Positions 1 to 4,317 of a stretch of DNA of 6,085 bases are shown piece after piece. The DNA is from Gammaproteobacteria bacterium (GTDB taxonomy: Bacteria; Pseudomonadota; Gammaproteobacteria; Pseudomonadales; Azotimanducaceae). The position numbers and the translations under genes are program-made. A model generated the notes under the pieces. The model was not told where the DNA came from. It ran no database searches and saw nothing but the letters and a program-made list of their open reading frames with translations. Where the stretch lies: the NCBI GenBank assembly GCA_002726925.1, contig PBTJ01000001.1, forward strand, positions 18,632-24,716, written 5' to 3'. Within the stretch, counting starts at the first letter, position 1, and the number at the start of each line of letters is the position of its first letter.

Positions 1-115
1 ATACATTATGGGCGAGACGCTAAGCCTGCAGCTTGATGCTGCCACGCATGCGCAGTCGGTTACTTCAGAGGTCGATGGCCAAGCCTTCAGCTTCGAGATT
101 GAGAAAGCAAGCTGA
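1..115 (+). CDS. 3' end of an unidentified upstream gene (partial)
   Basis: The frame starting at base 2 is open from the window edge to a TGA at 113-115, giving 37 residues that begin YIMGETLSLQ and end FSFEIEKAS. The peptide alternates polar and hydrophobic residues like the end of a beta-rich domain, and I see no diagnostic motif. It reads in the same direction as the Rieske gene, whose ATG follows 34 bases later, so the two are probably co-transcribed and this gene could name the pathway. An ATG at 8-10 exists, but a free-standing 35-residue gene is less likely than the tail of a longer one. The frame is seen directly; that it is translated is inferred from its clean end just before the next gene's ribosome binding site. 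I do not recognise the family. Confidence 0.5.
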   Translation, partial: YIMGETLSLQLDAATHAQSVTSEVDGQAFSFEIEKAS

Positions 116-138
116 GCGTGACGATACGACAGTCCAAC

Positions 139-152
139 GGGGTTTATCCATG
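139..152 (+). promoter_or_regulatory. Ribosome binding site that fixes the Rieske start
   Basis: A GGGG run at 139-142 lies seven bases before the ATG at 150-152. It is the only Shine-Dalgarno-like stretch before an in-frame ATG here that does not lie inside the preceding reading frame. The match to AGGAGG is only moderate. Confidence 0.45.
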
Positions 153-983
153 AAGTACGAGTTCGTGCCTGCGATAGAAGGTTCTCGTGTTGATCATGTG
201 GGCAGCTACCGGCGGCGGCTGCCGGTGAGCCTTGAACGCATGTACGAGAACACGCTCGATTGGCAGCACCTGCCGCATCTGCATAGTTCAAGCTTTACGT
301 CTCTTACCATCGAAACAGCTGGGGCTTGGGGCTGGCGAGCCACTGTGATGTCTGGCGAGGGACAGCAAGCCGCGACAAGCTTGATCGAACTGAATCTTGA
401 TCGAGATGCGCGACGCTGGATCACGCGAAACCTCGCGGGACCCCACGTTGGCGCAGAGATCTGGACCCATGTATTTGTGGTCAGCGAGCGAGTCTTGGAC
501 ATTGTCGTCGACTTCTTCGTGCCCGATGTGCCGGCCGAGGCCAAAGTAAAAGTTGGTCAGGCCTACGCAATGTCCTACGAGCGCCTGTACGACGAGGACG
601 TAGAGATGATGACCGAGCGGCAGCGGCATCTGGATCAGCGCCTAGATGGCGTCGATGAAACACAGGTGTTGGACCTATGTTCCAGCATCACAGCGACGCT
701 ACCCCAGACGGTGACGCTATCTGGTAGGCGCTTTGTCCTTAACCGTTTAGACGCTGTGGATTCTGATGAGGAAGGCCAATGGGTCGTCTATCCGGCGCGA
801 TGTCCCCACCAACTTGGCTCTTTAGCGGGTGCGCCGTTGATCGATGGAGTCGTGCGCTGCCCATGGCACGGCTATAAATTTGATGTGCGCACCGGCGCCT
901 GCATCAGCGGTAGTAGCTGTCAGTTTGGGCGCACGCCCAAGGTCACAGAGCAGGCGGGCAAGGTAACGCTGAGCTGGGTCTGA
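150..983 (+). CDS. Rieske [2Fe-2S] oxygenase-like protein with permuted domain order
   Basis: This 277-residue protein carries a textbook Rieske cluster site at its C-terminal end: C218-P-H220, 16 residues, then C237-P-W-H240, followed by GYKFDVRTG. The N-terminal half holds D37-x2-H40-x4-H45 in the context NTLDWQHLPHLH. This spacing matches the bridging Asp and two iron-binding His of Rieske oxygenase catalytic domains (D205, H208, H213 in naphthalene dioxygenase). Near residue 150, LYDEDVEMMTERQ resembles the late segment that supplies the third, carboxylate ligand, with D150 as candidate. All parts of a Rieske non-haem iron oxygenase therefore seem present, but in reverse order and in a short chain. 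The likely activity is O2-dependent hydroxylation or demethylation fed by a separate reductase, cytoplasmic since no signal peptide is seen; the substrate is unknown. I chose the ATG at 150 over in-frame ATGs from 33 because those overlap the previous gene. A GGGG at 139-142 precedes it. Confidence 0.85.
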   Translation: MKYEFVPAIEGSRVDHVGSYRRRLPVSLERMYENTLDWQHLPHLHSSSFTSLTIETAGAWGWRATVMSGEGQQAATSLIELNLDRDARRWITRNLAGPHVGAEIWTHVFVVSERVLDIVVDFFVPDVPAEAKVKVGQAYAMSYERLYDEDVEMMTERQRHLDQRLDGVDETQVLDLCSSITATLPQTVTLSGRRFVLNRLDAVDSDEEGQWVVYPARCPHQLGSLAGAPLIDGVVRCPWHGYKFDVRTGACISGSSCQFGRTPKVTEQAGKVTLSWV

Positions 984-1005
984 GTTGACAAGCTAAATCG
1001 TCCGC

Positions 1006-1812
1006 TCAATTGCCGGTAAATTTGCCCGTTTCTTTGTTGGCCTTGGCGGTAATGGCCGCCCCGCGGTCCTCACTGGTCGCAGCGAATAAGTTTTGATCCA
1101 CATCCATATGCATGATCGCGTTGCCTAAGGCATAGGCCAGCTGGCTGGTTGACTGCTTAATCATTTGTGCAGCAATCGGCGGCTTGCTGGCGTACAGGGC
1201 GGCGACCTCCATCGTCTTAGCCATGAGGTTTTCCTCGTCGGTGAGGTGATCGAGGACACCCCAATCGTAAAGCGTCTGCGCATCTGCACGCTCAGCGCCA
1301 GCGACCAAGCGTTTGGCTCTGGCTGGGCCCACCAGCGAAACGATCAAGGGCAGGCTTTTCCACATGAGGTTGATGCCAAGATCTACCTCTGGGTATTCCA
1401 TGAAGGCAGAATGACTGCCGACGCGAAAATCACAGGCGGTTGCGACGCAAGCACCGCCGCCCATCGCTGCGCCGCGCCATGCCGCAATGGTTATTTGATC
1501 AACGCCCAGTATCGCCTCAATCGCCCGTTCACCCATACGCGCTCTGCGCCTACGCTGCACTAAGGGCATTTCTGCAGTGGCGGGGGCGTCCTGTAAATCG
1601 GCACCAGAAGAAAAGTGTTTGCCTGCACCGGTGAGAATGACAACCCGTGTATCAGGATCCTCGCGCAGGCTCAGGGCAGCGTGCTCAAGTTCGGCTAAAT
1701 GTGCGTGACTCAGCGCGTTGGCGCGTTCGGGTCGCTGCATAGTCAGGGTGGTAATGTACCCTTCTTGGGACAGCGTCACATATTGGTAGTTAGCGATGGC
1801 GTCATTTTTCAT
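1006..1812 (-). CDS. Enoyl-CoA hydratase/isomerase (crotonase superfamily)
   Basis: This 268-residue protein has normal crotonase length. It shows the N-terminal TLTMQRPERANALS segment, the first oxyanion-hole loop FSSGADL (67-73), the second oxyanion segment GAAMGGG (114-120) and a typical end, SEDRGAAITA...KFTGN. Crotonases act on acyl-CoA thioesters by stabilising an enolate. Of the two catalytic glutamates of classical hydratase (rat E144 and E164), the second is kept as E142 in YPEVDLG, while the first position is C122 (GGGACV). It may therefore be an isomerase, a hydrolase or another crotonase activity rather than a standard beta-oxidation hydratase. The ATG at 1812 gives a natural N-terminus, but its ribosome binding site is weak. 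The gene converges on the Rieske gene with 22 bases between stops and no hairpin there. The substrate is not predictable. Confidence 0.9.
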   Translation of the reverse strand: MKNDAIANYQYVTLSQEGYITTLTMQRPERANALSHAHLAELEHAALSLREDPDTRVVILTGAGKHFSSGADLQDAPATAEMPLVQRRRRARMGERAIEAILGVDQITIAAWRGAAMGGGACVATACDFRVGSHSAFMEYPEVDLGINLMWKSLPLIVSLVGPARAKRLVAGAERADAQTLYDWGVLDHLTDEENLMAKTMEVAALYASKPPIAAQMIKQSTSQLAYALGNAIMHMDVDQNLFAATSEDRGAAITAKANKETGKFTGN

Positions 1813-1839
1813 GAAGTCATCTTACGATGAGGAACCGGA

Positions 1840-1869
1840 AATGTAAGCGTGTGATTGGCGACCCAGCAA
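1840..1869 (-). promoter_or_regulatory. Candidate sigma-70 promoter for the crotonase gene
   Basis: On the minus strand TTGCTG (1869-1864) and TACATT (1845-1840) are separated by 18 bases, matching three and four of six consensus positions. Transcription would begin near 1833, about 20 bases before the ATG at 1812. It lies downstream of the terminator hairpin at 1929-1965, so the gene would not depend on read-through from the small RNA. This is a consensus match by eye only. Confidence 0.35.
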
Positions 1870-1928
1870 CGGACCGAAATTAGGGAAAAGCTAACGGCTG
1901 TGTCTTGGTTTTTGCTGACCAAGCGAGC

Positions 1929-1965
1929 AAAAAAAAGGCGGAGACTTTTGCAAGTCTCCGCCTTT
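1929..1965 (-). terminator. Intrinsic terminator, 14-bp stem plus U8
   Basis: AAAGGCGGAGACTT (1934-1947) and its exact reverse complement (1952-1965) form a perfect 14-bp stem with a four-base loop. On the minus strand the stem is followed by eight consecutive T's (1936-1929, the innermost three being part of the stem). On the plus strand only three T's follow before GAAGG, so it works for leftward transcription. No protein gene reads leftward into it from the right, which is what points to an RNA gene. Confidence 0.88.
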
Positions 1966-2053
1966 GAAGGATGGGAACCTCCGAGGAGGGGAGGGAGAGG
2001 AGTTTCGGAAGTTCCCTTTCTTCAGCGGAGCGTTGCCACTTAGCCGCTGAATT
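1929..2053 (-). ncRNA. Candidate small RNA with a C/U-rich anti-Shine-Dalgarno-like loop
   Basis: Read on the minus strand, this stretch folds into three consecutive hairpins with little between them. The first pairs TTCAGCGG (2051-2044) with CCGCTGAA (2028-2021), with a 15-base loop. The second pairs GGGAACTTCCGA (2016-2005) with TCGGAGGTTCCC (1984-1973); all 12 positions pair, one as G-U. Its 20-base loop (2004-1985) is only C and T after two initial A's and contains CUCC three times. The third is a 14-bp perfect stem followed by eight T's. A promoter-like TTGCAC/AACAAT pair places the start at about 2053, directly at the first hairpin. That gives an RNA of about 125 nt of the classic regulatory layout. 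The loop resembles the 16S anti-Shine-Dalgarno and could bind ribosome binding sites, as in CcsR/'cuckoo'-type RNAs of alphaproteobacteria. No known family was recognised. It could instead be a leader element of the crotonase gene. Confidence 0.65.
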
Positions 2054-2058
2054 AAGCC

Positions 2059-2079
2059 ATTGTTACTCAAAGTAACAAT
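2059..2079. promoter_or_regulatory. Perfect 21-base palindrome, probable operator
   Basis: ATTGTTACT and AGTAACAAT flank a three-base CAA centre: nine-base arms without a mismatch. It covers the -10 hexamer and most of the spacer of the putative small-RNA promoter, the usual place for a repressor site. Size and symmetry fit a dimeric TetR- or MarR-type regulator, but I do not recognise the binding consensus and no regulator gene lies in the window. Confidence 0.6.
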
Positions 2080-2087
2080 AAGTGCAA
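2059..2087 (-). promoter_or_regulatory. Candidate promoter of the small RNA
   Basis: On the minus strand TTGCAC (2087-2082) and AACAAT (2064-2059) are separated by 17 bases, placing the start at about 2053-2052, exactly where the first hairpin begins. A second TTGCAC lies at 2100-2095, 13 bases upstream in direct repeat. The hexamers match consensus only moderately (three and four of six), but spacing and agreement with the RNA's 5' end support it. Confidence 0.45.
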
Positions 2088-2099
2088 CCCCTTTGTGCA

Positions 2100-2335
2100 A
2101 TAAGGTAGCTGTATTTTTTGTTCTTTGATTATGCGAAGAATTTCTATCAAAAACGCACTAATTTGGTGAAAAGTGGATTTCTCCGCTCATTCATCAAGGG
2201 AGAATATGACCTAAAACCGCTCTTTAGCACCGAAACTGTGCACTTTTTCTTTTTGCCCCTGTGTACAATGTATCGCCGTGGGTAACCCCCTTTCGTCGTC
2301 GCCCGCTTTTTTTTGGCCCGCACAAGGGAATTTTG
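2100..2335. other. AT-rich intergenic leader before the hydrolase gene
   Basis: This stretch holds no convincing protein gene. It contains short T-runs, a well-placed Shine-Dalgarno-like AGGGAGA (2197-2203) before an ATG-ACC-TAA minimal frame (2206-2214), and a -10-like hexamer at 2264-2269. An eight-T run (2307-2314) has no hairpin before it and does not look like a terminator. Confidence 0.5.
2264..2269 (+). promoter_or_regulatory. Possible -10 element of the hydrolase gene
   Basis: TACAAT at 2264-2269 matches five of six consensus bases. The -35 position holds CACTTT, a poor match, so this would be a weak or activator-dependent promoter. Transcription would start near 2276, giving a leader of about 60 bases before the ATG at 2336. 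Confidence 0.35.
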
Positions 2336-2338
2336 ATG
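2324..2338 (+). promoter_or_regulatory. Ribosome binding site deciding the hydrolase start
   Basis: AAGGGAA at 2324-2330 sits five bases before the ATG at 2336, a good distance. It selects this start over the upstream in-frame GTG at 2261, which has only C and T bases in front of it. The AGGGA core is complementary to part of the small RNA's C/U loop. Confidence 0.6.
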
Positions 2339-3226
2339 TCAAAACTGTCAAAGCCGTCTTTATCGCCCACCTCGCACCGCTTTTTTTCTCAGCGGCTGCG
2401 TTTGCACTTTGTCGAGTGGGGAGATCGTGATGCGCCGACCGTCGTGTTGGTACACGGGGTACGTGACCATAGCCGCACCTGGGATGACTTGATCGCGCGA
2501 ATGTCCGCCTCCGGCGACTATCACTTTCTCGCGCCTGATCTGCGGGGTCATGGCGATTCTGATTGGGTGCAAGGGTCGGGTTATCGCTACTTCGACTACC
2601 TCTATGACCTTCAGCAACTGATCGAACAGAACAATTTCGGTCCTGTGTGGCTAGTAGGACACAGCCTTGGCGGTGCCATTGCCGCGTTTTTTGCCGGTGT
2701 TTTCCCAGAGCTAGTCAGTAAATTGGTTTTGCTCGAGGGCATTGGATTGTGGTCACGTGAAGACGCAGATGCGGGTATTGCGGCGCAAATCCGCGAGTGG
2801 AGTCGACAGACACGCGAACTTGCTGGGCGCGAGCCGCGACGCTACGCAGATCTAGAAACAGCCTATGTGCGCATGCGGCAAGCTAATCCCCAACTGAGTG
2901 CTGAGCAGGCCTTTCATCTCACCCAGCATGGGGCGGTGCAACTGGAGGAAGGGCAGTTCACGTGGAAGTACGATCAGTACACCTACAACTTTCTCGGTGT
3001 TGGGTTGGCAATCGATGAAATTATCGAGTTGTGGCGCAGCATTAAGGCCCCAACCTTGCTCATCAACGCGTCGAACGGTTTACAAAATCGGACTGGGCAG
3101 GACGATACGCTGCAGTATTTTAGGCAGGTTGAACTCCACGATATCGCTGAAGCGGGTCACTGGATACACCATGATCAACTCGAGCAGGTGGCGACATTGA
3201 TGGAAAATTTTTTGCGCCGGGAATAA
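2336..3226 (+). CDS. Alpha/beta hydrolase, serine hydrolase-like (SERHL) type
   Basis: This 296-residue protein has the full alpha/beta hydrolase signature: VVLVHG (oxyanion strand, 36-41), DLRGHGDSD (68-76), the nucleophile elbow GHSLGG with S110, and the catalytic-His segment AGHWIHHD with H275. The segments LVLLEGIGLWS (130-140), the DLETAYVRMRQANPQLSAEQA stretch (172-192) and EEGQFTWKYD (204-213) resemble SERHL-type hydrolases as I remember them. It should hydrolyse an ester or similar bond; the substrate is unknown. The usual acid after strand 7 is absent (LLINASNG), and E134 after strand 6 is the best substitute. There is no signal peptide, so it is cytoplasmic. The ATG at 2336 is chosen because AAGGGAA (2324-2330) precedes it and the fold begins soon after. 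A GTG at 2261 would add 25 unlikely residues. It converges on selU with 26 bases between stops. Confidence 0.9.
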   Translation: MSKLSKPSLSPTSHRFFSQRLRLHFVEWGDRDAPTVVLVHGVRDHSRTWDDLIARMSASGDYHFLAPDLRGHGDSDWVQGSGYRYFDYLYDLQQLIEQNNFGPVWLVGHSLGGAIAAFFAGVFPELVSKLVLLEGIGLWSREDADAGIAAQIREWSRQTRELAGREPRRYADLETAYVRMRQANPQLSAEQAFHLTQHGAVQLEEGQFTWKYDQYTYNFLGVGLAIDEIIELWRSIKAPTLLINASNGLQNRTGQDDTLQYFRQVELHDIAEAGHWIHHDQLEQVATLMENFLRRE

Positions 3227-3252
3227 GCCTGGCAGGACTTGTGAAAGGAGCG

Positions 3253-4317
3253 CTAGCCTTTGGCGCGTAAAAAGGCGATCACATCCGTATTGCAGCCGCG
3301 GAACTGAATTCGAGCCGCTTTGCGCTGCAGCTGAAAGTCGTACATCGGGTCGTAGTACTCGCGCAGCAAATAACTGATCCAACCTCGGTGATCGGCTTTT
3401 CCGGCAAACGCCTGCTGCAGCCGCAGGGTTAGATCCGCTAGCCGCGCGCCGCCAAGCCGACGCTTGATGCGCAGCAATGCCTCTTCGTATCGCGCCAGTA
3501 GGTCGGTCGGCGTCAGGCCAGCGCGCCGATGATCATCAAGCGCTTCGGCGACATATTCTTTGTGAATATGCTCGACACGTTCTTCAAAACTTGCCTCTAC
3601 CAAGGCGATGGGAGCCTGCTGCATCCGCTCATGCCATGCCTGAGGGAGTCCAATACGACCGATGGTGCGGCTTTCGTCTTCAACAATCAGGCGCTCACCG
3701 GGAAGGTTGAGGTATGCCGATGCCAAGGCGCATTCGAAGGTGACGGGTGTGGGTTGAGGTGTCAGTCGACGACCAAAGGTTGAGCCTCGGTGGTTGGCGA
3801 GGCCCTCCAGATCAATACTGTTGGTTAAGGTTTGAATCAGCGGTGTTTTTGCCGATCCGGTGCGCCCGCTTACCAGCCACCACTGTTTGTCCGGGTGTGC
3901 CAGCACGTGCAGCGAGCCTGCGCGTATTGCTTTAAAGCCACCGGCCACTCGTTCGCGCTGCAGGCCTTGGTCGGCCAGCCATTGTTGTGCTAGTGCAGAG
4001 CGCTGTCCGCCACGCCAGCACATAATTTGGGCATCAGTATTTGCGACACAGTATTCCTGCCACTGCGCAATGCGGGCTTCTTTGACAACGCCGCTGACCA
4101 ACGTATGACCGAGTGTTACTGCAGCATCGTGTCCGTCTTGCTTGTAGGCAGTGCCTACTTGTTCGCGCTCCTCATCGTTCAAGATCGGGGCATTGAGGCT
4201 GTTGGGCAGCCTGCCCTGGCGAAATTCGACAGGCGCACGCACGTCCAACAGCGGTGGCTGTGTTTTCAGCAGCCCCAGAACGGCAGCGCTAGGGGATGTT
4301 GTCGGTGATGTTGGCAC
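3253..4317 (-). CDS. selU (mnmH): tRNA 2-selenouridine synthase (rhodanese plus P-loop)
   Basis: This enzyme replaces sulfur by selenium at the 2-thiouridine wobble base (U34) of Lys, Glu and Gln tRNAs, via a geranylated intermediate, using selenophosphate from SelD. The N-terminal rhodanese domain shows LLDVRAPVEF, YKQDGHDAA and the active-site Cys in MCWRGGQRS (C100; E. coli C97). The C-terminal nucleotide-binding half shows a Walker A-like GRTGSAKT (151-158), GLANHRGSTFG, IVEDESRTIGRIGLP and the family-typical YYDPMY. From a GTG start at 4317 it has 354 residues, against about 364 in E. coli. The frame is open further to an ATG at 4443, but that part overlaps the lipoprotein gene and resembles nothing. 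No ATG lies near the expected start; a TTG at 4326 is an alternative. The gene overlaps the lipoprotein gene by 29 bases, so the two are probably transcribed together and translationally coupled. Confidence 0.93.
   Translation of the reverse strand: MPTSPTTSPSAAVLGLLKTQPPLLDVRAPVEFRQGRLPNSLNAPILNDEEREQVGTAYKQDGHDAAVTLGHTLVSGVVKEARIAQWQEYCVANTDAQIMCWRGGQRSALAQQWLADQGLQRERVAGGFKAIRAGSLHVLAHPDKQWWLVSGRTGSAKTPLIQTLTNSIDLEGLANHRGSTFGRRLTPQPTPVTFECALASAYLNLPGERLIVEDESRTIGRIGLPQAWHERMQQAPIALVEASFEERVEHIHKEYVAEALDDHRRAGLTPTDLLARYEEALLRIKRRLGGARLADLTLRLQQAFAGKADHRGWISYLLREYYDPMYDFQLQRKAARIQFRGCNTDVIAFLRAKG

Noticed and set aside
33..149. N-terminal extension of the Rieske gene from an ATG at 33
   Set aside because: It overlaps the open frame ending at 115, is Arg-rich without domain character, and the ATG at 150 has its own ribosome-binding-like GGGG and starts where the domain begins.
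206..663. Three minus-strand reading frames inside the Rieske gene
   Set aside because: They are out-of-frame reflections of a well-supported coding sequence and show no motif or ribosome binding site.
984..1005. Bidirectional terminator between the Rieske and crotonase genes
   Set aside because: No stable inverted repeat was found in the 22-base gap.
1855..2043. A 62-residue plus-strand reading frame in the intergenic region
   Set aside because: It reads through the terminator stem, has no good ribosome binding site and shows no protein character.
1891..2100. A 69-residue minus-strand reading frame in the intergenic region
   Set aside because: It runs through the three hairpins and ends beyond the terminator; its residues (runs of S, P, R and K) reflect the C/U loop and stems rather than a protein.
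2307..2314. Run of eight T's as a plus-strand terminator
   Set aside because: No GC-rich hairpin precedes it, and it lies inside the leader of the hydrolase gene.
2261..2335. GTG start for the hydrolase at 2261
   Set aside because: It coincides with the putative -10 element, lacks a ribosome binding site and adds residues unlike the family; the ATG at 2336 has AAGGGAA before it.
3227..3252. Terminator between the hydrolase and selU genes
   Set aside because: Only a four-base GCGC/GCGC pairing extending into selU is visible, too weak to call.
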